64,000 nt of DNA from Diphasiastrum complanatum (Eukaryota > Streptophyta > Lycopodiopsida > Lycopodiales > Lycopodiaceae), in NCBI GenBank assembly GCA_029204225.1, contig CM055102.1, positions 50,745,616-50,809,615 on the forward strand, written 5' to 3'. Below the pieces are notes generated by a model, which was not told the DNA's origin, ran no database searches, and saw only the letters and a program-made list of their open reading frames with translations. The position numbers were made by a program, and so were the translations under genes. Shown one piece after another: positions 47,733 to 58,146 of the stretch. Numbering within the stretch: position 1 is the stretch's first letter; every line of letters begins with the position of its first letter.

Positions 47733-47944
47733 TTAGCAGTTAGCTTTTTGCTTTTTGCTTTTTACCTTACACATAGTTTAGAGAAAGTATATATGTAGGC
47801 TAGCACCCTACCACAATTGCAATGGGACATAGTAGGAGTACATCTCTTCATCATAGTTGTTCTCTCTCATGTGTATGACTATTGTCTAACAACAATAGGA
47901 ATCTTGTCTTGGGTTACTTGTATGATCAAGTCGGTTTTCTAACA
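47733..47944 (+). repeat. Truncated 3' LTR of the LARD-like element
   Basis: It matches 45352-45576 from TTAGCARTTAGCTTTTTG to CTAACA and is followed by the target duplication GATCA. The first ~245 bp of the LTR and any polypurine tract are missing. Confidence 0.9.
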
Positions 47945-48989
47945 GATCAATCTTCTAGATCAAATCTAGATCCAAAACTAGCTTAAAATTACTATAGATT
48001 CGATTGAAACTGTCTCCTCCTTGATCCAAACTTCACAAGAAATATGAATCAACGTCTACCGATCCAAAAAACACCCTAAAGCACACAAATGCCTCACTAA
48101 TAAAGTCTTTTGAATTCAGGTTGCGTTGAACCTCGTCTCCCACTTTGCTTAATCTCTGTAATTCTGCTATTTTCAAACATGCAGTAAACAAGTTTAAGCT
48201 TTTCTCTCTTCATGAGTGTGATCGTCTTTCTACAATATGATTGATTAAGGATAGTAGAGACAAGTTTGAAAAGTTTGGATACCTCTTAGGTGTAAAAGAG
48301 AACAAAATGAAAATTAAGGAGGATTAAAAATAATCTCCATTTTTGTTATGTTGTATATTTTATGATTGGGCCCATAGGTCCATGCATTTTAATTTAGATT
48401 CCCCTTATGCTTAATTTCCGCGAAGTTAAGAAGATGGGACCCAAGTGACCCAATTAAAATGTAAAGTTGAAAAGTAAGGTCTGGAGACTTCTCTTTCACC
48501 AACTTAATACTTTTGACGCTTGGGCCGTACATGCATGGTGACACATGGCACTTACCTCTACAAGAAAGAGAAAAAGGTGGAGAACACTCTACTGCTTAAC
48601 ACAAGTGAAGTACATAGTAATAAGAGTGGATTTGATGCTGAAGAGCATGATGAACATCCTTGGGCAACCATAATGGGCCTCATTTACAATTACTAGATCT
48701 AGTTCTCTAGTACAAGCTATTTCTCATGTCAGATGCCTCTATTCAGCCTCATGTACAACATGATTCATCCCTTGCTCATTACTTCAAAGGGAAGGTACAC
48801 TTGATTGCTACATTGGTTCATCTAATTGTAATGAGAAAGGCTAAGCTTCAAGTTAGTTGACAAGTCTTGCAAGAGATCTAGAAATAAAGAAAATTCCATT
48901 ATAACCCACTCATAATGATACAGTGGATAATCCACAAACAGAGCACTCTAGAAAGAGACATACATATAGGCCTTACAATTGGAAAATTT

Positions 48990-49116
48990 TCAAGCACAAT
49001 TTGTGAGCAGCCGTAATTGAGCCACTCGGGCTCGATAAGTAACGAGGTTCTTTCCATTGCTTGCAGGAGACAAACCCCATCTGAAGAGTATGGTGACAAT
49101 TTCATTGAGCATTCTT
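48990..49116 (-). other. Possible exon, unidentified
   Basis: After an AG at 49117-49118 one minus-strand frame reads RMLNEIVTILFRWGLSPASN and on to a TGA at 48990; a second frame is also open. Composition is more gene-like than the surroundings, but no domain is recognised. The rest of 47950-49390 shows nothing. Confidence 0.2.
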
Positions 49117-49392
49117 CTATTTAATTTTTTAATCTTATGGTCTGAGAAAACCTTTCTGGATTGACACTCTTAACATATTCCACATCTTGGGCCTTCACAC
49201 CTTTGACATGTACCTACTCATCATGTGAAAGGCATAGACTAATACATAATTTAACCAAAAATGCCCATAATTTCTGTTTTTCAAATGTAATTGAGATTAA
49301 ACTAGCACAATATCTATAATTTGTTCCAAAGAAGATTTCTACAACACGGAAAAATCATTGACGTTCATGAATTTCTTCAACGTTATAAGTTT

Positions 49393-49748
49393 CCATCATA
49401 GTTGCACTCGTGATTCGCAAATCGCGAATCAAATCACAATTGGCAAATCGCGAAAAAAAAATTGTAAGTACATTCAATATGGGTATTAGTAGAAAGAGAA
49501 AACACAAAGGATTAAGAGTAAATGCGTCTCCGGTTTGTCTGTGTACTATAACATACTGAATTGGACCTATAATATACTAGATTCGGACCTATAGTATGTG
49601 TTTCTTGTAGTTTCAGGTTCGATTTCAGTATATTATAGGTCCAATTCCAATACATTTCAGGTCCCAAAAACATTTGGGTGAAGCAAAAGTAAGAAAAAAA
49701 ATGTGCAATTCGCTGCAACAAATCGCGATTCACTACAACTATGGAACT
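49393..49748. mobile_element. Fold-back, MITE-like element with terminal CATAGTTG and AATCGCG words
   Basis: The left end reads CATAGTTGCACTCGTGATTCGC, and the right end, reversed, reads CATAGTTGTAGTGAATCGCG. Both are followed by AATCGCG/CGCGATT words. Inside is a perfect 21-bp inverted repeat, at 49558-49578 and 49627-49647. TTTCCAT occurs just before the left end and again 4 bases after the right end, a possible imperfect target duplication. It has no coding capacity. Subterminal repeated words of this sort are known in hAT elements, so hAT-like is the best guess. Confidence 0.6.
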
Positions 49749-50461
49749 TTCCATTGTATTTACTTTTCCTACATTCTTATGTTTCTTCATGTGCAAAACT
49801 TAAGCAAACTATAGCTCCCTCAAAGAAAAGTGGTATAACACCATTGGGTATATTCATGAAAAGAGAGAAATAACATGACAAAAAATCTCCTCTTCCAATA
49901 AGAAAGACCATGGCCTTATTAATTTCCTTTCTCTCCATCATCAGTTCACCTGACTCAATGGATTTGGCTCAATTCATTATTGCTTCTACCCAAAAACATT
50001 ATTTAGCAGTAGTAAACTTGACTAAAACATGGATGGCAAAAATTATTACTGGTTACTTTAGATAGTAATTTGAAACCTAGTTAGCAGCTTATGCTTGGGT
50101 ACTGATGAGATATAAAGCAATGCTGGTTCGCTAAAACTTTTTGTCTATTGCATTCTATAGTGTTTTTTTGATATAGATCCTTTTGAATTTTTCAGTTGCA
50201 TACATAAATTTTCTAAGCTTTACTTTTTGAAATCACAAACTTCTCAATCTAAATTTGTGAGATACTGGTTTCTATCATGAAGAAGGTTTCTATTGAAGTA
50301 ACGAGAGGCAATTGCATCTTGTTGCACTGTACTTTCTTTTTACTTCCTTAAGTTCTACATTCCAACTTACTCTACAAAGGTTAAGAGAAAAACAATCAGT
50401 CTACAATCTTACTATAGATTCCTAAAACCACTCCTCTGTTAACGATATAACACCTCCTCAC

Positions 50462-50543
50462 CTTGTAAGAAACTCGTCGCTTTTGATCCCGCCGATGGTT
50501 GGAGGACGTGCAGCGGAAGGTGGTCGTGGTAACATTGGTGGAC
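50462..50543 (-). CDS. Candidate internal exon of an unidentified gene
   Basis: An 82-base block on the minus strand lies between an AG acceptor (TTAATTTAG) and a strong donor (AAG then GTGAGG). It encodes PPMLPRPPSAARPPTIGGIK then SDEFLTR. Its higher GC and clean splice sites stand out from the AT-rich flanks. I do not recognise the gene and could not connect it to other exons. Positions 49750-50450 are otherwise empty. Confidence 0.4.
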
Positions 50544-50729
50544 CTAAATTAAGTTAGATAAAGAATGATTAGAAATTTAGGACATCTAGACCTTTTATCA
50601 CTGTAACAAGTAAATGATTCCAAATGCAATATAGAGACCAAAAATGCTCTCTATAATAAAAATCAAGTCATTTGAAATTTAGGACATCCAGATCTATTTT
50701 TATTTCTGTGCAATACAAACAAAGCCAAA

Positions 50730-50731
<2 letters not shown>

Positions 50732-50800
<69 letters not shown>
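50732..50800. repeat. (CT)n microsatellite
   Basis: About 34 CT repeats. No LINE hairpin was seen upstream of this tract, unlike those at 57.6 and 59.4 kb. Confidence 0.95.
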
Positions 50801-50805
<5 letters not shown>

Positions 50806-50979
50806 GAGACGGTAAAATCCGGATTGTTGAAGCTAAATGTTTACCTTAAAAGAAATAGATATTGGGTCACATCTGAATTTGGAGCTAGAATAGTTGAGTT
50901 TGAGTTTGAGATGTCCAGTTAAGCTACTCCTATTAATGGGAGTTTGAATTCTGAGATATCAAAGTTAGAGAAATGAAGA

Positions 50980-51198
50980 GATGCCCTGTTGAACTTAAAT
51001 GGTCCTTGCACCATAGAATTCTGGCCATAAAATTCTCTTTGTAGTTAGCTAATCTGTTTTTAGTTAAGTTGTTTGACTGTATTGATCCATCTGAGTTCTA
51101 TCTCTTTTGATGTATTGTTTGGTATTATATGCCTTAGGGCATGGAAAAGACGTTAATGAACAATTCTTCTTCTTCTTCTTCTTCTTCTTCTTCTTCTT
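50980..51198 (+). mobile_element. LINE 3' end, copy 1, with (CTT)n tail
   Basis: ATGCC-TTAG-GGCAT (51129-51142) forms a 5-bp hairpin, followed by GGAAAAGACGTTAATGAA and a (CTT)n tail (51165-51198). The ~100 bases before it align with the 3' region of the LINE at 59.2-59.3 kb. No coding part remains upstream. Confidence 0.65.
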
Positions 51199-51239
51199 TC
51201 TCTCCCTTATTTTTTGAACTGTCATTTTTCTCCAGAGAC

Positions 51240-52100
51240 TGACACACATGCATACCAGAGAGTCTAGATATTCTTATGCAGCTCTTACCTCTTCACGATT
51301 ACTCCACAGCCAGGGATCTCATTTCTCATGTTATTCTCGAGTGGGCGGCTATTGGACTCCATTGGTATTTCTTTATCATCACTTCCAGAGGATACACATC
51401 ACCATATTCGCCAGTTTATTTACAGATCCTATATCCATAGGGTTTGCGATGGACAGCTTGGAGTGAAGCCCCTTTACTACAGATCCACCTTTATGGAGAC
51501 AGACTGAACAAGTTGTCCTATTCGCCCTAGTTACCTGGATGGGGGTTTGTCACATGGATTGAGATTTATTCTGGGATAGTTCAGATTCTCATCACATCAG
51601 CTACACATTAAGACGGGCCATTTTCAAGGCATACCCAAGGAGTCCCACATATATTAGTTTTGCTCACTTGGAGAGGTTGAGGATGAGGATCATTTCATTT
51701 TTAGATGCCCTATCTATGATGAGATTAGAGGACGATACTACTGTTTATATCAAAATTCCACTAGATCACTTCAGGCTCTGATCACATACGAGGATCCTAG
51801 CTGTGTAGCATTGATGATAAGAAAGATGATGATTCTGAGACGAGCCTTATCCAGTGATCGATACTCAGACTACTATCACAGATTTCTTCTCTAGACATCG
51901 ACAAAGACCTATAGAGGATTCAGATGCCAGATGGGAGGATGAGACAGATATACCAGTCAGAGATAGTCCTCAGGATAGACGTCAATGCATCAGACCGAAT
52001 CATATCTCTAGCAGATCGAGACATAGTGCTCATAGACTGAGACATAGTACGAGACACAGTTCCCACAGGTCCAGGCAACGGCTGCATCACTCATGACGTT
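51240..52100 (+). pseudogene. LINE ORF2 C-terminal part (zinc-binding region) with RS-rich tail
   Basis: About 51660-51890 reads FCSLGEVEDEDHFIFRCPIY then DEIRGRYYCLYQNSTRSLQA, the Cys/His block found after the RT in plant LINE ORF2 proteins. About 51240-51650 is the preceding region, split over frames. A separate frame (51854-52096) encodes an Arg/Ser/His-rich tail (SSRSRHSAHRLRHSTRHSSH). The RT domain is missing. Confidence 0.65.
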
Positions 52101-52229
52101 TAGTGCATTCCATGAGTTTGATTACGTCCTACTTTACAACTCCAGCTGAGTTTTGAGGATGGATTTGGTTTCATGATATTTGAGCTCCTTTCCTACTTTT
52201 AGTATAGAGATATGTATCAAACTTAGTTT

Positions 52230-54240
52230 TGTGGTTCTCGCCTCCTCTCTGCCTCCTCTGATGGCCCTCCAATAGCTTTTTCCTTTGCTCCATTCCCTCC
52301 CGCTGGGCCCTTCCTATTCCTATTTCCTCCACCTCTGCTGCCAGCTCCTCTTCTCTTCAAAAACCACCACCTACAGCAAACATTTCATAGGCCCCTTCTA
52401 AATCAATCGAACTGTTTTCTTCTTGGCAGATTGATCAGTTTAAAGGAAATTACCATACCTTGAAACAAGATATCTCACAGTTGAAGGAAATAGTGTCATC
52501 TTTGATTAGTGACGAGCTTGTTGTAGTCCAATGTTGCATCACTAGAGAAATCAATTGGAACCAAGCAGGTTGCAACTTCAGAGTCTACTACCACGATGAT
52601 ACGGGAATTGTAACATAGGATCAACTCTTGAGAAGTAAAAAGAAGAGGCACTTTCCTGGGCATCCATATTTAAAAAAGTTACCAACCCAAGGGTCCCATA
52701 TCCTCAATCATTTTAGCCGAAAAAGCCAGAGAGCAAAAAAAGCCACAACATTAGAGTTTGAGGGATCCCGGATACACAGGATGCCATGGCTGAAGCTAAG
52801 CGATTCCTTGACACCACATTAGGTCACAGGACAAATGGACTAGACTCCATGGAGGACCACCAGAGATGCAGCCACATTGATTATCCATTTTACTTCCCTA
52901 GAGAGTGGTAGAGAGGCTTTGCGTTGTAGAGCCAAGCTACACGGTACCACTATCTATATGGATATATCCAAGTTGAGAAAAGGTGTAAAGCCTTCCAGGA
53001 GGCCCGAGAGTCTGGCAGACGGGTCATATATCAGGATGGACGGGTGCACTTTATTGATAGGGCTCCTAGCAGTTCCCAGTGCTAGGGATTTGGGGTCCCC
53101 GAGTTCGGGAGTACCCCGATGCCATTCATGACCTTGGCTTCTCCACTGACGTCATTCTGGTTGTGATGGCTCTTTATGAGAGAGTCTTGAGTTGTTTCCG
53201 AAATGGCAATATTTGGAGCACCATTGGGGTGAAGCAGGGTTGTTCCCTTTCACCGGTTCTTTTTGGATTATATATTGATGAGCTGGAGAGTCATCTCATA
53301 GTGCGGAGGACCTAGTTGTAGATTTCGTGACATCCTAAATTCTAATTGCCATTCTTCTTTAAGCTGATGATATGGTACTAGTCTCCCCGACTAGAGAGGG
53401 GTTACAGAGGTAGTTGGATTGCTTACAGGTCTTATGTACTCGATTGCAAAGAACAAGGTTATGGTCTTCAACACTTCTAGAACTTTCATGCAGCGCCAGG
53501 GGCTCATTCTAGATGGACAACCTCGAGATGTGATCTCTTCACACACTTACTTAGGAATACTTTTCACTAGTCCTACATTCAACATGCGACAAGCAGAGCC
53601 ACCACTCGACTTGGGAAGGGAAAATGCCTCCCTCGTTTAACTAGAGCAGTTTTGCTTCCGGAAGTCCATTCGAGATGCTCGAAGTAAGTGTAGACTTTCT
53701 GATACCATTGTCACCTCCACAGCCTTATATGCAGCAGACACATGGGTACCAATCTTCCCTCCTCACATTGGGCTAGTATATCGAGATAACAAACTACCAT
53801 ATTAACTCGTATGATTCGGGTGAAGCCCTATGTTCCACACGAGATCCTCCTTGCCAAGTTTGGTGTTCCACCTATACATATAGATGCAATTTTCCAGCTT
53901 ATCACATATATTCACAGAGTTCAAGCACTTCCAGATGCAAAGGGGAGATATGCACAGATAGCACTCGCTTCTTCACATTATCTTCATAATCAGGGCTACA
54001 GGTTGTCATGGTTTTCTCAGGCATCCCACCTCCTCCTTGAGTCATTTGTATCTCTATTACAGATCTTCCCATGGGCACTCACCAATATATCAAACGCTTT
54101 TAATATAGGGCATATCTTGATCGTACATGGAGACACTAGCTGGGGGTTAAGCCCAACAAATATCAGACTCATTTCACTAAGATGGACATCGCAAGGTTCC
54201 CAGTCTTGCCATACCATTTGGACTCATGATTAACACACAG
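52230..54240 (+). pseudogene. Decayed LINE: ORF1 and ORF2 pieces
   Basis: About 52420-52500 reads WQIDQFKGNYHTLKQDISQL, a coiled-coil remnant of ORF1. About 52877-53040 reads MIIHFTSLESGREALRCRAK and LHGTTIYMDISKLRKGVKPS, the ORF1 RNA-binding part. After a large deletion, 53200-53310 has the RT block GVKQGCSLSPVLFGLYIDEL, and about 53365 has ADDMVLVSP. About 53550 reads TYLGILF. Frame 53811-54233 (ILLAKFGVPPIHIDAIFQLI) is the region after RT. The catalytic ADD and SLSP motifs are recognisable, but stops and deletions abolish function. Its 3' end probably continues at 57590. Confidence 0.75.
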
Positions 54241-54323
54241 CCTCATATTCACATTGAGGCAGCTCCGTGTTTCATCACAACAGACGTCTATTGAGACTGG
54301 GAGGTTCCATGGTATCCAAGTGA

Positions 54324-54626
54324 CTAAAATAGGCACATGTCTAGCTAGTAGGCCCAACATGGGATAAAAATACTGACAAACCCAAGACATGCCCCTGAGT
54401 ATAGCAAAAACTGTCAAAAATATATTGTATAGGCTTAATTTCCTACGTGTGGCTACTCAGCTAATCCAAGTAGCCGGCTACGGGAGAAGGGCCGGACTGA
54501 TATGTCGATGGCGGGTCAAGTCCCGAACACTACTGAAATACAGTAAATATGATTAATTGTACAATAAAAAAATTATCACATTTGAAGCTAACAAAATATA
54601 TATCAAATCAAATTTGATTTCTAACA
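54324..54626 (-). repeat. Truncated 3' LTR of the second LARD-like element
   Basis: It aligns with 57290-57589 with small indels, such as four extra bases after GTCTAGCTAG. Homology stops sharply at 54324, where LINE-derived sequence begins, so ~160 bp of the LTR have been lost. Confidence 0.88.
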
Positions 54627-57128
54627 CTCTCCCTTAAGCTCAAATGTGATAGGAGTAAAGAAATAAACTGCAGCAGCATCTGGAGTGTCCAAAAGATGTT
54701 ATGCACATCCTTGTTGCCCTGTACTTGACTCACACTCAAGCACACCATCAAACCACCAAATTTGGCACACAAAGTATCATGCACACACAATGCTCACACA
54801 CAGAGTTGCAAGAGAGATCGAGAATATTATTGATAGGATAAATCACATGAATATTGATTTTGGATCATCATTGGCTTCTGTCATACTGGCCTTGGTATGG
54901 CCATGAATTTCACGCATGGCTGACTCCATAGATGTATTCTTGTTGTCGGAATGGTTCTTGTTAACAAATTCGTGTTCAGATTCATCACTCGACCAACTAA
55001 CTTGTCCCCAATCCAACTTGAACACAAGTGGACCACATGAGCGACATGGCTCAAACTGAGGAAATCCCACTGCCACCATAAGACTTACATCCTCCATCTA
55101 GCTAGGCTAACATCCTATCAGACACTTACAAGCACAAACCTGTAAAGCTGACATAAATGAGCGACTAAAGCTCAACCTGAGGAAATCTTACTACCACCAT
55201 AAGACTGTACCCTCACCAGATAGACAGCTAGTAGACAACGACAAGTCACTGAACAAGTCATGTCCTGTCCCGAGACTCAAGTCCAATCTGAAATAGATGT
55301 CCCCCGATGATCACCCTCTCATCCAATCCCTATCAGGTATCCCAATGCCAACATTGATCACAAAGATCTCAGCATCTACCCTGTAGTGTGTTTCTCCAAG
55401 CTCGTCCCAATCTCTCCCTCAAACGAGAAACCTCAAGTTGCAAATGCGTGTGTCAATGCACCAAATGTCACCCGACATTGGTTGGTTCTAACTCCAAAAG
55501 TTGAACCTAATCACGAGAATCTTCCACCCGTAACCGGCATCCCATGCCTACCTCTCACCTATGATTGCTTGCCCTCTAAAAATTGTCACCAATGATGAGT
55601 AGTCACGACGCCAACCTGCACTTCCGTCACCAAAACTAGCTTTCTCCACACAATTTCGCTCTCATTCGCCCTCATTCCGCTGTTACCGCTTCCAAACACC
55701 CTATACCCTTCAGAAGTAAGCAAACATGATTTTGAAGCGATAATGCCTCATCGTACCACTCTGTAGCAGGTTTCACCAGCCAAAAATAGGCCCAAATTTG
55801 GCCCTACGATACCCAAATAGCAAATGTAGCCCATCACCAGGTCACCCGCACTCCGCTCACTGGAATGGTGATGAAAGCTCCCTGAAACACATTTCTCCCT
55901 ACTCGGTGATGTCGTTTTGTCCGCTAGCTCTGAGCAGCCAGCTTTAGGGGTCATTCTTGGCCAAAAAAGGTGCCTTCTAGCCTTAGTTAGGCCCTTAGCC
56001 GAGGCCCTTAGCCGATTTGCTTGCAAATGAACTAGAACTTCAACTTGAAGTTTCTTCATGAAGAAACCATTTCCCAAATGTTGGCTCCCTTCACTGCCCT
56101 TCCCAATGAAAATTTTTAATGAAGAAGAAGTCCACTTTGCACTTCTCTGCCCTTCGGGCCCACTTGAATTCCATCCAGTGGCTCATCTCCATCCGACGGC
56201 CTACACTTCATCCTAGAGACTTGATCTCCACCGTCGCTTCTGTATCCTCTTGATCTGATGGTTTTTACCAACCCCTGCATGCCAAGTGCAACTCCTCCAG
56301 CAGCCGCTAAGGGCCTGGCTGAGCTGGGCACGCGCGACAGCCCACGCTACTTGTCCCCTTCTCCTTCCATAGCTATGGCTTTCCAAGGTTTTGGAGATAA
56401 TTGTTGATCGATCCAACTTCGTTCCTCCTCCACGGCCAGTCGCGGCTTCCCGGCTGCTAGATCAAGCTGCTATGGCACCCTACTGTAGCCATTGGCAGCT
56501 TCAAAAACCGTTTCCTACTGTGAAAGATCCATGGTTTTTCTACTGCAAACCCTAGCCTTGAGAAGAATGGAGTTTTCTTGGGCCTCACTCAGGCTTTCCC
56601 TAGACTTTCTCTTGAGTTTATCACTCACTGAGGTTGCCCTACCTCTAGCTTCCCGAAGCAATTTACAGCTCGGAAATTGGTGCGGTATTGACTCCAAATA
56701 GGCTGGTTTTTTAAGGAATCCGTCAATACCCCTTGAAAGCGAAAATTTTCGAGACTTCCTCTGATTTTCACCCAATTAATCCATGTGAATTGTCTAGTTG
56801 TGTAACATTGTTCTTTATAGCTCCCCTGCAAATCCAATTGCGTCAACCGGCTACCTACATAGTGAATTACGTAGCCATCATCGATGATTTCCCCGAAACC
56901 ACCAGAACTGCAAGTTTTTTCCAGGAATTCTACCAAGAATTCCCCTACTTCGATCTTTCCGAACTCAGATTGAAGGAACTTTGTTGCTTCCTGCCATCCG
57001 GACTGCCGATACCCCGTATGGAGTCCTCTCAACTAAGACACTCCAAGTGCTAGCTTTCTTGGTGAATGACACTGACAAAGGCTCCACCGGATCGTGCATA
57101 CCTGAAACACCCTGCCGCTCTGATACTA

Positions 57129-57589
57129 TGTTAACTTTCTGATAGGATCTAGTGCAGTATGCAGATCACCACAACAATCACCATAGCTACACACAACTCA
57201 AGCTCTCATAGATGGCATAGCAAAAGTTTATGTATTACTAAAAAAATTTGTACATATAGTGAAAGCCCCAACATGCATGGGCAAGTGTCAACACTAAAAT
57301 AGGCACATGTCTAGGCCCAACATGGGCTAAAAATACTGACAAACCCAGGACATGCCCCTGAGTATAGAATAAAGCATCAAAAATATACTATACAGGCTAA
57401 TCTTCCTACATGTGGCTACTCGGCTAATCCAAGTAGCAAGCTACAGGACGAGGGCCTGACTGATATGTCGATGGCGGGTCAAATCCCGAACACTACTGAA
57501 ATACAGTAAATTTGATTAATTGTACAATAATTACATTATCACATTTGAAGCTTACAAAATATAAATCAGATCAACTCTGATTTCTAACA
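57129..57589 (-). repeat. 5' LTR and primer site of the second LARD-like element
   Basis: This 461-bp LTR has TGTTAG...GTTAACA ends. Its outer ~300 bp repeat at 54324-54626, matching from CTAAAATAGGCACATGTCTA to TTTCTAACA. The primer site just inside (57117-57128) differs at one base from the standard TGGTATCAGAGC. Confidence 0.88.
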
Positions 57590-57637
57590 GTATATTACCA
57601 GTCGTATATGCCTTTTGCCATGGAAAAGACATTAAAG

Positions 57638-57702
<65 letters not shown>
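57590..57702 (+). mobile_element. LINE 3' end, copy 2, with (CT)n tail
   Basis: TATATGCCTTTTGCCATGG (hairpin-like, 57606-57623) is followed by AAAAGACATTAAAGC and a (CT)n tail (57639-57702). It starts exactly where the LARD-like element ends and so is probably the 3' end of the LINE at 52.2-54.2 kb. Confidence 0.7.
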
Positions 57703-57704
<2 letters not shown>

Positions 57705-58146
57705 CTATGGAGGGCGCCCTCCCTCTCCATCGCACCTATTGTGGCGCCCTCCTATCCCTCGCTGCATCTCCCTCTTTGACCTTCGCTCTGCTGCCTGTCC
57801 ATCACTCCTTGTCCCTTGCTACCTGACCCTAGCTCCCTTGCTGACCATCGCGCCTCGCTGCCTGCTGACCATCAATGGCTCCTTGCTGCCTTTCCATCGC
57901 TCTCTGTCCCTCCTCGCTGCCCGCTGACCATCGCTCCTTGCTGCCTGTCCATCGCTCTCTGTTTGTCCCCGTCTGACCATCATTCCCAGTCCTGTCCCTC
58001 CTCGCTGATCCTCACTACCTGTCCCTTGCTGCCCTAGCTGACCACCGCCCCCTGTCCCTTGTCCAACATTGTCTCTCTCCTGTCCCTCCATCATTGTCCC
58101 TCCCTCTCTCTTCTGGCCCATCATTGTACCTTCCTTCCTGACCATT

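Larger units (their letters stand above)
45106..47944 (+). mobile_element. LARD-like non-autonomous LTR element with target duplication GATCA
   Basis: The 5' LTR (45106-45576) starts TGTTAGAG and ends CTAACA. The 3' LTR is present only as its last ~212 bp (47733-47944) and ends in the same CTAACA. GATCA precedes the element (45101-45105) and follows it (47945-47949). The ~2.1 kb interior has a primer site but no gag, protease, integrase or RT that I can recognise in any frame. It must have moved with enzymes of another element. Its 3' interior and part of the 3' LTR were later deleted. Confidence 0.85.
54324..57589 (-). mobile_element. Second LARD-like LTR element, minus strand
   Basis: The right (5') LTR at 57129-57589 starts TGTTAGAAATC and ends TTAACA on the minus strand and is followed by the primer site TAGTATCAGAGC (57128-57117). 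The left (3') LTR survives as ~303 bp (54324-54626), preceded on that strand by the purine tract GAGCTTAAGGGAGAG. The 2.5 kb interior has several 70-135-codon minus-strand frames (for example 57032-56625, 56077-55748 and 55097-54843), none recognisable as gag or pol. It is non-autonomous by that criterion. No target duplication can be read because the outer end is truncated. Confidence 0.8.
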
